Of a stretch of DNA of 64,000 nucleotides, positions 33,511-43,409 are shown in pieces. Every line of letters starts with the position of its first letter. Positions within the stretch are counted from its first letter, which is position 1. A model generated the notes under the pieces. It was not told the origin of the DNA and searched no databases. It saw nothing but the letters and a program-made list of their open reading frames with translations. This DNA comes from Sinorhizobium chiapasense (GTDB lineage Bacteria; Pseudomonadota; Alphaproteobacteria; Rhizobiales; Rhizobiaceae), in the NCBI RefSeq assembly GCF_036488675.1, contig NZ_CP133152.1, positions 1,426,001-1,490,000 on the forward strand, given 5' to 3'. The position numbers and the translations under genes were made by a program.

Positions 33511-33575
33511 AAACCGGGAACGCGCTCTGAACGAGGCAGAGCGTTGGACTGCGGTTTGGCAGCCTTTTCTTTTTT
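33504..33575 (+). terminator. Leader intrinsic terminator before nrtA (conditional)
   Basis: GGCTGCCAAACCG (33504-33516) pairs exactly with CGGTTTGGCAGCC (33552-33564), followed by TTTTCTTTTTT (33565-33575). The 35-nt loop holds an inner hairpin CGCTCTG/CAGAGCG (33523-33543). It lies about 56 bp before the nrtA start and should stop transcription unless NasT stabilises P1-P2. Confidence 0.9.
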
Positions 33576-33631
33576 GCCCGAACGTCGCAACCGCAGGCGA
33601 ACCTCCCATCGCCGGTACACAGGAGAAAAGC

Positions 33632-35032
33632 ATGAGCAGGCCTTCCACCGGAAAATTCGCGAAGTGTTCGACCGTCGCCGCCTGGGCGGTAACCATCTAT
33701 GTCGGCGTTGGCTCTTTCGCGTCTGCCGAGATGCTGGTGCCCGAGAAGGACGAGCTCAAGCTCGGCTTCATCAAGCTCACCGACATGGCGCCTCTGGCGA
33801 TCGCCTATGAGAAGGGCTTCTTCGAAGAAGAGGGGCTGTTCGTCACGCTCGAGCCGCAGGCCAACTGGAAGGTGTTGCTCGATCGCGTGATAACCGGCGA
33901 ACTGGACGGCGCGCACATGCTCGCCGGTCAGCCGCTCGCCGCCACGACCGGCTTCGGCACCAAGGCGCATATCGTGACGCCCTTCTCCATGGACCTGAAC
34001 GGCAACGGCATCACCGTCTCGAATGACGTCTGGGCGATGATGAAGGAGAATATTCCGCTCGGCGAGGACGGCAAACCGCTCCACCCAATCAAGGCTGACG
34101 CGCTGAAGCCCGTCGTCGATGCGTTCAAGGCCGAGGGCAAGCCGTTCAATCTCGGCATGGTGTTTCCGGTTTCCACCCACAACTACGAGCTTCGCTACTG
34201 GCTCGCTGCCGGCGGCATCCATCCTGGATTCTATTCGCCGGAAAACGTCACGGGACAGATCAGGGCGGACGCGCTCCTGTCCGTGACACCCCCGCCGCAG
34301 ATGCCGGCGACTCTCGAAGCCGGCACGATCGTCGGCTACAGCGTCGGCGAACCGTGGAACCAGGCCGCGGTCTTCAAGGGCATCGGCGTTCCGGTGGTGA
34401 CCGACTACGAAATCTGGAAGAACAATCCGGAGAAGGTCTTCGGGCTGACCAAGGAATTCACCGAGAAATACCCGAACACGACCCTCGCGCTGACGAAGGC
34501 GCTCATTCGCGCTGCCAAATGGCTGGACGAGAACAACAACGCCAACAGGGCCGAGGCCGTCGAAATCCTGTCGCGCAGCGAATACGTGGGGGCCGACGCG
34601 GCCGTCATCGCAAACTCGATGACCGGCACCTTCGAATACGAGCGGGGCGACAAGCGCGACGTTCCCGACTTCAACGTCTTCTTCCGCCACAACGCGACCT
34701 ATCCGTTCTACTCCGATGCCATCTGGTACCTGACGCAGATGCGCCGCTGGGGCCAGATCGCCGAGCACAAGGACGATGCCTGGTACGCGGAAACGGCAAG
34801 GTCCGTCTACCTGCCTGACATCTACCTGAAAGCGGCAGGGATGCTGGTCGAAGAGGGCAAGGCCGACACAAGCGACTTTCCCTTCGGCACCGACGGCTAC
34901 AGGGCGCCGACCTCCGACTTCATCGACGGCGTCAGCTTCGATGCCAAGGCGCCGAACGCCTACATCGACTCCCTCAAGATCGGGCTGAAGAACGAACAGA
35001 CGATTTCCGGGTCGGATGTCGTCGGCGGCTGA
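33632..35032 (+). CDS. nrtA: Nitrate ABC transporter substrate-binding protein
   Basis: This 466-aa nitrate/nitrite-binding protein has an N-terminal export signal ([17 protein letters not shown] before EMLVPEKD). The conserved pocket regions [56 protein letters not shown] and [14 protein letters not shown] match NrtA/CynA-type binding proteins. AGGAGA precedes the ATG. It is the first gene of the nitrate assimilation operon and comes after the sigma-54 promoter and antitermination leader. NasS (32059) is its cytoplasmic paralogue. Confidence 0.95.
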   Translation: MSRPSTGKFAKCSTVAAWAVTIYVGVGSFASAEMLVPEKDELKLGFIKLTDMAPLAIAYEKGFFEEEGLFVTLEPQANWKVLLDRVITGELDGAHMLAGQPLAATTGFGTKAHIVTPFSMDLNGNGITVSNDVWAMMKENIPLGEDGKPLHPIKADALKPVVDAFKAEGKPFNLGMVFPVSTHNYELRYWLAAGGIHPGFYSPENVTGQIRADALLSVTPPPQMPATLEAGTIVGYSVGEPWNQAAVFKGIGVPVVTDYEIWKNNPEKVFGLTKEFTEKYPNTTLALTKALIRAAKWLDENNNANRAEAVEILSRSEYVGADAAVIANSMTGTFEYERGDKRDVPDFNVFFRHNATYPFYSDAIWYLTQMRRWGQIAEHKDDAWYAETARSVYLPDIYLKAAGMLVEEGKADTSDFPFGTDGYRAPTSDFIDGVSFDAKAPNAYIDSLKIGLKNEQTISGSDVVGG

Positions 35033-35037
35033 ACGTC

Positions 35038-35071
35038 GAGCCGGCGGCGCGAAACCCGTGGCCGCCGGCTC
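35038..35071 (+). other. Stable hairpin between nrtA and nrtB
   Basis: GAGCCGGCGGC pairs exactly with GCCGCCGGCTC (35061-35071), with no T-run. Such stems after binding-protein genes often stabilise the upstream mRNA and lower downstream expression; that role is inferred. Confidence 0.6.
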
Positions 35072-35104
35072 CCGGATCACAATTCCAACAGATGAGACAA
35101 ATCC

Positions 35105-36178
35105 ATGACTCAAGCGATTACCCTGGCTGACCCGAAACTCGCGCGACGAGAGCGCCTGTTTCAGCGGATCAACAAAGCCGCCGGCTGGCTCAATGTGCTT
35201 GGCCTCGGCTGGGTGACCCCGATCCTGCGGATGGCGGCTGGCGACAATGTCGCCGAACAGATGTCCGAGATTCGCAAGGTGCTGCTGGTGCCGCTCGCCG
35301 GCATCCTGTGCTTCCTCGCCCTCTGGGGCTTTCTTGCGCCGAAGGTTCAAACCTCGCTTGGCGCCATTCCCGGCCCCGCCGCCGTCTTCGGCCAGGCGAA
35401 CGTGCTGCTCAAGGATCATTTCGCGGAACGGAGCAAGGCAACGGCTTTCTATGCCCGGCAGGACGAACGCAACGCCAAGCTCGTTGCCGACGGCAGGGCC
35501 GATCAGGTGAAGCATCGGGTGTTCACCGGCAAGCCGACCTACATCGACCAGATCACGACATCGCTGATGACCGTCGGGCTCGGCTTCGTGATCGCGACGA
35601 TCGTCGCCGTGCCGCTCGGGATAGCCTCCGGGCTCTCCAAGACGATCAACGGCGCCATCAACCCGCTGATCCAGATCTTCAAGCCGGTCTCGCCGCTGGC
35701 GTGGCTGCCGATCGTGACCATGGTCGTCTCGGCACTTTATGTCGATCCGTCGAGCCTGATGCCGAAGTCGCTGGTGATCTCGGCCGTGACCGTGACCCTC
35801 TGTTCGCTGTGGCCGACGCTGATCAACACGGCGCTTGGCGTCGCTTCGATCGACAAGGACCTGGTGAACGTCGGCAAGGTCCTGCAGCTCTCGACGGCAA
35901 CGACGATCCGCAAGCTGGTTCTGCCCTCCGCCCTTCCGTTGATCTTCACCGGCCTGAGACTCTCGCTGGGTGTGGGCTGGATGGTGCTGATTGCGGCTGA
36001 GATGCTCGCCCAGAACCCCGGCCTCGGTAAGTTCGTCTGGGACGAATTCCAGAACGGCTCCTCCGACTCGCTCGCCCGCATCATGGTTGCGGTGCTCACA
36101 ATCGGTATCATCGGCTTCATTCTGGACCGGGTCATGTATGCCCTCCAATCCGCCTTCACCTTCTCGACGAACCGATAG
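35105..36178 (+). CDS. nrtB: Nitrate ABC transporter permease
   Basis: This is a 357-aa inner-membrane permease of the nitrate/taurine/bicarbonate family. A long N-terminal segment with a first helix near residues 60-82 precedes the core transport domain. The EAA-like loop is DKDLVNVGKVLQLSTATTIRKLVLPSALPLIFTGL near 255-290, followed by the typical LSLGVGWMVLIAAEMLAQNPGLG. It pairs with NrtC, whose gene starts 9 bp downstream. Two NrtB copies would form the membrane channel. Confidence 0.94.
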   Translation: MTQAITLADPKLARRERLFQRINKAAGWLNVLGLGWVTPILRMAAGDNVAEQMSEIRKVLLVPLAGILCFLALWGFLAPKVQTSLGAIPGPAAVFGQANVLLKDHFAERSKATAFYARQDERNAKLVADGRADQVKHRVFTGKPTYIDQITTSLMTVGLGFVIATIVAVPLGIASGLSKTINGAINPLIQIFKPVSPLAWLPIVTMVVSALYVDPSSLMPKSLVISAVTVTLCSLWPTLINTALGVASIDKDLVNVGKVLQLSTATTIRKLVLPSALPLIFTGLRLSLGVGWMVLIAAEMLAQNPGLGKFVWDEFQNGSSDSLARIMVAVLTIGIIGFILDRVMYALQSAFTFSTNR

Positions 36179-36187
36179 GAGGCGCGC

Positions 36188-37951
36188 GTGGCAATTCTTC
36201 AACTCAGCGATGTCTCGAAGTCCTTCGGCGAGGGCAAGTCGCGCAACGATGTCCTGTCGGGCGTGAACCTCAAGGTCGAGGAAGGCGAATTCATTGCCAT
36301 CGTCGGCTTCTCCGGCTCGGGCAAGTCGACACTGATTTCGCTCCTCGCCGGCCTGACGATGCCGGATCGCGGCGCGGTGCTCTTCCGCGACAAGGAAGTG
36401 TCAGGGCCCGGGCCCGAGCGCGGGGTCGTCTTCCAGTCCTATTCGCTGATGCCCTGGCTCTCGGTCCGCGCCAATGTCGCCCTTGCCGTCGATGCCGTGC
36501 ATTCCGGCAAGAGCAAAGCGGAAAGGGCGAGCGTCGTTCAATACTATATCGAAATGGTAGGTCTCTCCCATGCGACGGAGCGCCGGCCCGCCGAGCTCTC
36601 GGGCGGCATGCGCCAGCGCGTGGCCGTGGCAAGAGCGCTCGCGATGCGGCCCGACGTGCTCCTGCTCGACGAGCCGCTCTCAGCACTCGACGCGCTCACC
36701 CGCTCGAAGCTGCAGGACGAATTCGCCGAGATCTCGTCGAAGGAAAAGAAGACCATCGTCCTCATCACCAACGACGTCGATGAGGCGATCCTGCTTGCAG
36801 ACCGGATCGTTCCCTTGGCGCCCGGCCCGAATGCCTCGCTCGGGCCGAGCTTCGAGGTGAACCTGCCGCGCCCACGCGACCGCGCGGAAATGAACTCGAA
36901 CGCCGAGTTCATCCGTCTGCGCGGCGCCGTCACCGAATATCTGATGGATCTGGGCGCCGGGCGAAATACCGGGGAGAGCGGCGCCGTCGCCTTGCCCAAC
37001 GTCGTGCCGATCACGCAGAAGCTTACCGGCACCAAGCTGCCGGACGCCTATGCCCGAAAGGCGCGTTCCGCGATCGAGAAGAGCTACGTCGAGTTTTTCG
37101 AAGTCCGAAAGGTCTATCCGACGCCGAAAGGTCCGCTGACGGTGGTCGACGGCTTCAACCTCAAGATGAACAGGGGCGAATTCATCTCGATCATCGGCCA
37201 TTCGGGATGCGGCAAGTCGACCGTCCTGTCGATGATGGCCGGCCTCAACCCGATCTCGTCCGGCGGCATCATCCTCGACGGACGGGAAATTTCGGGCGCC
37301 GGTCCGGATCGGGCAGTGGTCTTCCAGGCCCCTTCCCTGCTTCCCTGGCTGACCGCCCGCGAGAACGTCGCGCTCGGCGTCGACCGGGTCTATCCCGACG
37401 CGACGCCTGCCGAGCGCCGCGACGTCGTCGAATATTATCTGCAGCGCGTCGGCCTCGGCGATGCGATGCATCGGCTCGCGGCGGACCTGTCGAACGGCAT
37501 GAAGCAGCGCGTCGGCATCGCCCGGGCGTTTGCGCTTTCGCCGAAGCTGCTCCTCCTCGACGAACCCTTCGGCATGCTCGACAGCCTCACCCGCTGGGAA
37601 CTGCAGGAAGTGCTGATGGACGTGTGGAAGCGGACCCAGGTGACGGCGATCTGCGTCACGCACGACGTCGATGAGGCGATCCTGCTCGCGGATCGGGTGG
37701 TGATGATGTCGAACGGCCCGAACGCGCGGATCGGCAATATCATGGAAGTGAACCTGCCGCGGCCTCGTTCGCGCAAGGAGCTGCTGTCGCACCCCGATTA
37801 CTACGCCTATCGCGAGGAGCTCCTGGACTTCCTGGAGGCCTACGAAGGCGGCGCCAGCCCCGCTCCCGAACATCTCGAAGCGATCCGTGCGAAGCGCGCC
37901 GCCCGAACGATGTTGTCCGCCCAAACCCTCAAGAAACAAGCCGCGGAGTAA
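36188..37951 (+). CDS. nrtC: Nitrate ABC transporter ATPase, fused tandem nucleotide-binding domains
   Basis: This 587-aa protein starts at GTG (AGGAGG 5 bp upstream) and has two full ABC domains in one chain, joined by an ~85-residue linker. Domain 1 has Walker A GFSGSGKS (40-47), signature LSGGM (137-141) and Walker B LLLDE. Its switch-loop His is replaced by Asn195 (ITNDVDEA). Domain 2 has GHSGCGKS (337-344), an altered signature LSNGM (434-438) and a normal switch His492 (VTHDVDEA). The protein lacks the binding-protein-like regulatory domain of cyanobacterial NrtC. It energises nitrate uptake through NrtB. Its stop is just before nirB. Confidence 0.94.
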   Translation: MAILQLSDVSKSFGEGKSRNDVLSGVNLKVEEGEFIAIVGFSGSGKSTLISLLAGLTMPDRGAVLFRDKEVSGPGPERGVVFQSYSLMPWLSVRANVALAVDAVHSGKSKAERASVVQYYIEMVGLSHATERRPAELSGGMRQRVAVARALAMRPDVLLLDEPLSALDALTRSKLQDEFAEISSKEKKTIVLITNDVDEAILLADRIVPLAPGPNASLGPSFEVNLPRPRDRAEMNSNAEFIRLRGAVTEYLMDLGAGRNTGESGAVALPNVVPITQKLTGTKLPDAYARKARSAIEKSYVEFFEVRKVYPTPKGPLTVVDGFNLKMNRGEFISIIGHSGCGKSTVLSMMAGLNPISSGGIILDGREISGAGPDRAVVFQAPSLLPWLTARENVALGVDRVYPDATPAERRDVVEYYLQRVGLGDAMHRLAADLSNGMKQRVGIARAFALSPKLLLLDEPFGMLDSLTRWELQEVLMDVWKRTQVTAICVTHDVDEAILLADRVVMMSNGPNARIGNIMEVNLPRPRSRKELLSHPDYYAYREELLDFLEAYEGGASPAPEHLEAIRAKRAARTMLSAQTLKKQAAE

Positions 37952-37955
37952 TGGA

Positions 37956-40406
37956 ATGACCGAGAAGCTGGTTATTGTTGGCAACGGCATGGCGCCCGGC
38001 CGCATGCTGGAAGAACTCTTCGAAAAGGCCCCCGGGCGCTACGAGGTGACGATCTTCAACGCTGAGCCGCGCGTCAATTACGACCGCATCATGCTCTCGC
38101 CGGTGCTTTCCGGTGAAAAAGAGTACGAAGAGATCATCATTCATGGCGACGGATGGTACATCAAGCACGGCATCACGCTCTACAAGGGCCATAAGATCAT
38201 TGCTATCGACCGTAACGCCAAGACGGTCACTTCCGATCACGGGGTCACGGAAAGCTACGACAAGCTGGTGATCGCCACCGGTTCGGTGCCGTTCATCATT
38301 CCCGTGCCAGGCAAGGATCTGCGCGGCGTCATCACCTATCGCGATCTCGACGACGTGCAGGCGATGCTGCTCGCCGCCCAGTCGCGCGAAACGGCGGTCG
38401 TCATCGGCGGCGGTCTGCTTGGCCTGGAAGCGGCTGCCGGACTCAAGGCGCGCGGCATGGATGTCACCGTGCTGCACGTCATGCCGACGCTCATGGAGCG
38501 CCAGCTCGACCCGGCCGCCGGATACCTCTTGCAGAAGGCGGTCGAGGAACGCGGCATCAAGGTCATCACCAAGGCGAATACCAAACGGATCGTCGGTGAG
38601 GAGAAGGTCGAGGGCATCGAGCTCGACGACGGCCGGATCATCCCGGCGACATTGGTGGTGATGGCCGTCGGCATCAGGCCGAATGCCGGTCTCGCCAAGG
38701 AAGCTGGGCTCGCCGTCAACCGCGGCATCGTCGTCGATGCCGGCATGCAGACCTCCGACGGGGACATCATGGCACTCGGCGAATGCGCCGAGGTCGACGG
38801 CATGGTCTACGGCCTGGTGGCGCCGCTCTACGAGATGGCACGGATTGCCGTGCGCCATCTGGCCGGCGATCGCAGCGCCGCCTTCGTCCATTCCGATACA
38901 CCGACAAAACTGAAGGTGACCGGCATCAACCTCTATTCGGTTGGCGACTTCGCCGATGGCGATGGCCGCGAGGAGATCGTGCTGCGCGATGCCACCGCCG
39001 GCATCTACAAGCGGCTGGTGCTCAAGGACAACCGCATCATCGGCACGGTGCTTTACGGTGAAACCGGGGACGGCGCCTGGTTCAACGATCTGTTGAAGCG
39101 CGGCACCGACATAACCGAGATGCGTGACACACTGATCTTCGGCCAGGCCTATCAGGGAGGGTCCCCGCTGGACCCTATGGCGGCCGTTGCAGCCTTGCCG
39201 GATGATGCGGAAATCTGCGGCTGCAACGGCGTCTGCAAGGGCAAGATCGTTTCGACGATCACTGGAAAGGGCTTGACGTCGCTCGACGACGTGCGTGCCC
39301 ACACCAAGGCTTCGGCCTCCTGCGGTTCGTGCACCGGCCTCGTCGAGCAGTTGATGTCGCTGACGCTTGGCGACGCGTACAATCCGGCCGCCGTGCAGCC
39401 GATGTGCGGCTGCACGGAACTCGGGCATGACGACGTCCGTCGGTTGATCAAGGCGAAGGGCCTGAAGACCATTCCCGCCGTCATGCAGGAGTTGGAGTGG
39501 AAGACCTCTTGCGGCTGCGCAAAGTGCCGGCCGGCGCTGAATTACTACCTCGTCTGCGATTGGCCGGACGAATACGCCGACGACTACCAGTCGCGCTTCA
39601 TCAACGAACGCGTCCACGCCAACATCCAGAAGGACGGCACCTACTCGGTGGTACCGCGCATGTGGGGCGGGGTGACCAATTCGAAGGAATTGCGGGCCAT
39701 CGCCGACGTCGTCGACAAGTTCGATGTCCCGCTCGTCAAGGTCACCGGCGGCCAGCGCATCGACCTGCTCGGCATCCAGAAGGAGAACCTGCCGGCCGTC
39801 TGGGCCGATCTCGGCAAGGCCGGTTTCGTCTCGGGCCAGGCCTATGCCAAGGGGTTGAGGACGGTGAAGACCTGCGTCGGCTCCGATTGGTGCCGGTTCG
39901 GCACACAGGATTCGACCGGGCTCGGCATCCGCATCGAGAAGTTCATGTGGGGTTCGTGGACACCCGCCAAGGTGAAGATGGCCGTCTCCGGCTGTCCACG
40001 CAATTGCGCCGAGGCGACCTGCAAGGACGTCGGCGTCATCTGCGTCGACTCCGGCTACGAGATCCATTTCGCCGGCGCGGCCGGACTCGACATCAAGGGC
40101 ACGGAAGTTCTGGGGCTCGTCAAGACCGAGGACGAGGCGCTGGAGCACATCGTTGCCCTGACGCAGATGTATCGCGAGCAGGCCCGCTATCTCGAGCGCA
40201 TCTACAAATGGGCGAAGCGCGTCGGCCTCGCCGAGATCCGCCGCCAGATCATGGACGATACGGAGAAGCGCAAGGCCTATTTCGACCGCTTCGTCTTCAG
40301 CCAGAAGTTCGCCCAGGTCGATCCCTGGTCGGAGCGCGTCTCCGGCAAGGACAAGCACGAGTTCCGGCCGATGGCGACGGTCGGTTTCAATCAGGCAGCG
40401 GAGTGA
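37956..40406 (+). CDS. nirB: Assimilatory nitrite reductase large subunit
   Basis: This 816-aa NAD(P)H-dependent nitrite reductase makes ammonium. It has an N-terminal FAD/NAD domain (LVIVGNGMAPGRMLEEL; VVIGGGLLGLEAA near residue 150), BFD-like [2Fe-2S] segments (CGCNGVCKGKI; SCGSCTGL; a second at MCGCTELGHDD), and a C-terminal siroheme/[4Fe-4S] domain with TCVGSDWCRFG and SGCPRNCAEATC. The ATG at 37956 with GGAG upstream is chosen; earlier in-frame starts lie in nrtC. It overlaps nothing and is followed 4 bp later by nirD. Confidence 0.96.
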   Translation: MTEKLVIVGNGMAPGRMLEELFEKAPGRYEVTIFNAEPRVNYDRIMLSPVLSGEKEYEEIIIHGDGWYIKHGITLYKGHKIIAIDRNAKTVTSDHGVTESYDKLVIATGSVPFIIPVPGKDLRGVITYRDLDDVQAMLLAAQSRETAVVIGGGLLGLEAAAGLKARGMDVTVLHVMPTLMERQLDPAAGYLLQKAVEERGIKVITKANTKRIVGEEKVEGIELDDGRIIPATLVVMAVGIRPNAGLAKEAGLAVNRGIVVDAGMQTSDGDIMALGECAEVDGMVYGLVAPLYEMARIAVRHLAGDRSAAFVHSDTPTKLKVTGINLYSVGDFADGDGREEIVLRDATAGIYKRLVLKDNRIIGTVLYGETGDGAWFNDLLKRGTDITEMRDTLIFGQAYQGGSPLDPMAAVAALPDDAEICGCNGVCKGKIVSTITGKGLTSLDDVRAHTKASASCGSCTGLVEQLMSLTLGDAYNPAAVQPMCGCTELGHDDVRRLIKAKGLKTIPAVMQELEWKTSCGCAKCRPALNYYLVCDWPDEYADDYQSRFINERVHANIQKDGTYSVVPRMWGGVTNSKELRAIADVVDKFDVPLVKVTGGQRIDLLGIQKENLPAVWADLGKAGFVSGQAYAKGLRTVKTCVGSDWCRFGTQDSTGLGIRIEKFMWGSWTPAKVKMAVSGCPRNCAEATCKDVGVICVDSGYEIHFAGAAGLDIKGTEVLGLVKTEDEALEHIVALTQMYREQARYLERIYKWAKRVGLAEIRRQIMDDTEKRKAYFDRFVFSQKFAQVDPWSERVSGKDKHEFRPMATVGFNQAAE

Positions 40407-40410
40407 GGTA

Positions 40411-40749
40411 ATGGAGATGAACTGGATCGCAATCGGTAACGTTTCCGATATCCCTCTGCGCGGCGCCCGCTGCGTGAGGACGCCGCAGGGTAAGATCGCC
40501 GTCTTCCGCACCGCGGAGAACGATGTCTTCGCGATCGAGGACCACTGCCCCCACAAGGGTGGGCCGCTCTCGCAAGGGATCGTCCACGGCACTGCGGTGA
40601 CTTGCCCGCTGCACAACTGGGTGATCTCGCTCGAAACCGGCAAGGCGCTCGGCGCAGACGAGGGCGCGGTCCGCACGATCCCGGTGAAGAACGACAACGG
40701 CGCGCTCTTCATCGCACTCGAGACCCTGACACTGGCAGCGGCGGAGTAG
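40411..40749 (+). CDS. nirD: Nitrite reductase small subunit (Rieske-type)
   Basis: This 112-aa protein has a Rieske fold. CPHKGGPL and CPLHNW supply the full set of two Cys and two His ligands for a [2Fe-2S] cluster, unlike the enterobacterial NirD, which has lost them. It partners NirB in the cytoplasm. It starts 4 bp after nirB and stops 2 bp before nasA, in a tight operon. Confidence 0.94.
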   Translation: MEMNWIAIGNVSDIPLRGARCVRTPQGKIAVFRTAENDVFAIEDHCPHKGGPLSQGIVHGTAVTCPLHNWVISLETGKALGADEGAVRTIPVKNDNGALFIALETLTLAAAE

Positions 40750-40751
40750 GC

Positions 40752-43409
40752 ATGGCGTGCGAGGTCAAAACCACCTGCCCCTATTGTGGCGTCGGTTGCG
40801 GCGTCATCGCCCGCGTGGACGATGAGGGCTCCGTCAGCGTCAAGGGCGATCCCGAGCATCCGGCCAATTTCGGCCGGCTCTGTTCCAAGGGCTCGGCACT
40901 TGCCGAAACCCTCGATCTCGACGGTCGCCTTCTCCATCCGGAGATCGGCGGTCGCCGCGCAGGCTGGGACGAAGCGCTGAACCTCGTCGCCCGCCGCTTC
41001 GCGGAAACCATTGCCGAGCACGGCCCGGATTCTGTCGCCTTCTATGTCTCCGGCCAATTGCTGACCGAGGACTATTACGTCGCCAACAAGCTGATGAAGG
41101 GTTTTATCGGTTCGGCGAACATCGACACAAACTCACGCCTATGCATGTCGTCCTCGGTCGCCGGTCATCGCCGCGCCTTTGGGTCCGATACGGTTCCGGG
41201 CGCCTACGAGGACCTCGAGCTTGCCGATCTCGTCGTGCTCACCGGTTCCAATCTCGCCTGGTGCCACCCGGTGCTTTACCAGCGTCTCGCCGCGGCCAAG
41301 GCAAGCCGACCCGAAATGAAAGTTGTCGTCATCGATCCACGCCGGACGATGACCGCCGACATCGCCGACATGCATCTGGCGCTTGCTCCGGACAGCGATG
41401 TCGCGCTTTTCAACGGCCTGTTCGCCCATCTGGCGGTGAGCGGAGCGGTCGATCAGAACTATATATCGGCGCACACAAGAGGCTTCGCCGAGGCCTTTGC
41501 AGCGGTTTCCGCGCTGGATCTCGCGGAGCTCTCGGCCCTGACCGGACTTTCGCAGGCGCAATTGCGCGATTTCTTCCGCCTGTTCGAGACGACCGAAAAG
41601 GTCGTCACCTGCTACAGCCAGGGCGTGAACCAGTCGGCTTCCGGCACCGACAAGGTGAACGCCATCATCAACTGCCATCTCGCGACCGGGCGGATCGGTC
41701 GGCCGGGAATGGGTCCTTTCTCGCTGACGGGCCAGCCCAATGCCATGGGTGGGCGCGAGGTCGGCGGGCTCGCCAACATGCTCGCCGCCCACCTCGACAT
41801 CGAAAAATCCGTTCACCGTGATCTCGTCCGGCGCTTTTGGGGCGCGCCCGCGCTCGCGGGCAAGCCGGGCCTCAAGGCCGTGGACATGTTCCGTGCCGTC
41901 GCCGACGGGCGGATCAAGGCGCTCTGGATCATGGCGACGAACCCGGTCGTCTCGATGCCCGACGCGGACGCGGTCGAGGCCGCGATCCGGGCCTGTCCGT
42001 TCGTCGTCGTCTCCGACATCCTGCGAGAGACAGACACGGCCCGCCACGCCCATGTGCTCCTCCCCTCGCTCGGCTGGGGCGAGAAGGACGGCACGGTCAC
42101 CAATTCCGAACGGCGCATCTCGCGCCAGCGCGCCTTTCTCGACGCTCCCGGCGAGGCACGCCCCGACTGGTGGCAACTGGCCGAGGTCGGACGGCGCATG
42201 GGCTTTTCGCAGGCCTTCGCCCACGCCTCTCCTGCGGAGGTCTTCGCCGAACATGCCGCCCTTTCCGGCTTTGAAAACGACGGCCGCCGTGATTTCGACA
42301 TCGGCGCTCATGCCGCAATCGATAAAGCGGCCTACGACGATCTGAAGCCGTTCCAGTGGCCACAGCCACGGGGCACGCAGCCCCGTGAAAGGCGGTTTTT
42401 CGCCGAGGGCGGGTTCTACCATGCGGACGGGCGCGCCAGTTTCGTCGCCGTCGACGCTTCGGTCTCCAGGCGGGCAAACGACACCTATCCCTACACGCTC
42501 AACACGGGCCGGGTGCGCGACCATTGGCACACGATGACGCGAACCGGAAAGAGCGCCCGGCTCTCCGCCCATATCGCGGAACCGTTTGCCGAAATTCATC
42601 CGCGCGATGCCGAGAAGCTTGCCGTCGCGGATGCCGATCTGATGAGGATCGAGAGCCCCTATGGACGGGCGATCGTCCGCGCCCTCATCACCGAGCGCCA
42701 GGCGGAGGGAAGCCTCTTCGTGCCTATGCACTGGAACGACCAGTTCGCCTCGAAGGGCCGCATCGACGCGCTGGTGCCGCCGGTCACGGACCCCGTTTCC
42801 GGGCAGCCGGCGTCGAAAAACGTGGCGGTAAAGGCTACGCGCTTCGAGGCGCGGGCCTATGGTTTCGCAGTCTCCGCCGAGAAACCTCAAGGCGTCGATG
42901 CCGCCTACTGGGCGATCGCCAGGGCCGAGGGCGGCTGGCGCCTGGAACTCGCCTTCGCCGAGCAGCAAGCCGACTGGATCGGGTGGTGCCGGCGGGTCTT
43001 TTCCATCCCGGCCGGAACAGAGCCGATCGGCTACACCGATCGTCAGTCCGGCGAGCTCCGCCTCGCCTTTTTCGACGGTGAAAGGCTACTTGCCGCCCTG
43101 TTCCTGGCAACCCGCCCGGTAGCGGTCGCCCGCAACTGGGCTGTCTCGCAGCTTCGTGCCTCGCACACCGACCTCGGGACGCGCTTCGCCGTGGCGGCGG
43201 GTCGTCCGGGCGCCGGCAGAGAGGACCCGGGCGCCACGGTCTGCTCCTGCTTCAGCGTCGGCGTCAATCAGATCACCGCGGCCATCCGGGACGGCTGCCA
43301 CAGTGTCCAGGCTATCGGCGAGAGGCTCAGCGCCGGCACCAATTGCGGCTCCTGCCGCGCAGAGATAAGGGGGATCATCGATGGATGCCTGGCCGCTGCC
43401 GCCGAATGA
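40752..43409 (+). CDS. nasA: Assimilatory nitrate reductase, catalytic subunit
   Basis: This 885-aa molybdopterin oxidoreductase reduces nitrate to nitrite. The N-terminal [4Fe-4S] site is CPYCGVGCGV with a later RLCSKG, followed by molybdopterin-binding blocks (SNLAWCHPVL, VIDPRRTMTAD, CYSQGVNQSASGTDKVN, GPFSLTGQPNAMGGREVGG). The final ~70 residues carry a BFD-like [2Fe-2S] site (VCSCFSVGV and GTNCGSCRAEI), the arrangement of NasA that accepts electrons directly. The start at 40752 is fixed by the nirD stop; the open frame before it lies in nirD. It overlaps the cysG start by 29 bp. Also called narB in cyanobacteria. Confidence 0.95.
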   Translation: MACEVKTTCPYCGVGCGVIARVDDEGSVSVKGDPEHPANFGRLCSKGSALAETLDLDGRLLHPEIGGRRAGWDEALNLVARRFAETIAEHGPDSVAFYVSGQLLTEDYYVANKLMKGFIGSANIDTNSRLCMSSSVAGHRRAFGSDTVPGAYEDLELADLVVLTGSNLAWCHPVLYQRLAAAKASRPEMKVVVIDPRRTMTADIADMHLALAPDSDVALFNGLFAHLAVSGAVDQNYISAHTRGFAEAFAAVSALDLAELSALTGLSQAQLRDFFRLFETTEKVVTCYSQGVNQSASGTDKVNAIINCHLATGRIGRPGMGPFSLTGQPNAMGGREVGGLANMLAAHLDIEKSVHRDLVRRFWGAPALAGKPGLKAVDMFRAVADGRIKALWIMATNPVVSMPDADAVEAAIRACPFVVVSDILRETDTARHAHVLLPSLGWGEKDGTVTNSERRISRQRAFLDAPGEARPDWWQLAEVGRRMGFSQAFAHASPAEVFAEHAALSGFENDGRRDFDIGAHAAIDKAAYDDLKPFQWPQPRGTQPRERRFFAEGGFYHADGRASFVAVDASVSRRANDTYPYTLNTGRVRDHWHTMTRTGKSARLSAHIAEPFAEIHPRDAEKLAVADADLMRIESPYGRAIVRALITERQAEGSLFVPMHWNDQFASKGRIDALVPPVTDPVSGQPASKNVAVKATRFEARAYGFAVSAEKPQGVDAAYWAIARAEGGWRLELAFAEQQADWIGWCRRVFSIPAGTEPIGYTDRQSGELRLAFFDGERLLAALFLATRPVAVARNWAVSQLRASHTDLGTRFAVAAGRPGAGREDPGATVCSCFSVGVNQITAAIRDGCHSVQAIGERLSAGTNCGSCRAEIRGIIDGCLAAAAE

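Noticed and set aside
33504..33575. Considered as an ordinary terminator of nasS
   Set aside because: It lies 225 bp after nasS and downstream of a sigma-54 promoter, with ANTAR loops overlapping its arm; a leader attenuator explains it better.
32897..36202. 1101-codon open frame on the minus strand opposite nasS, nrtA and nrtB
   Set aside because: It is antisense to well-recognised genes, has low-complexity Arg/Asp/Glu/Gly composition and no domain; a GC-codon shadow.
37929..41057. 1042-codon minus-strand frame opposite nirB, nirD and nasA
   Set aside because: Same reason: mirror of strong codon bias in nirB; no family resemblance.
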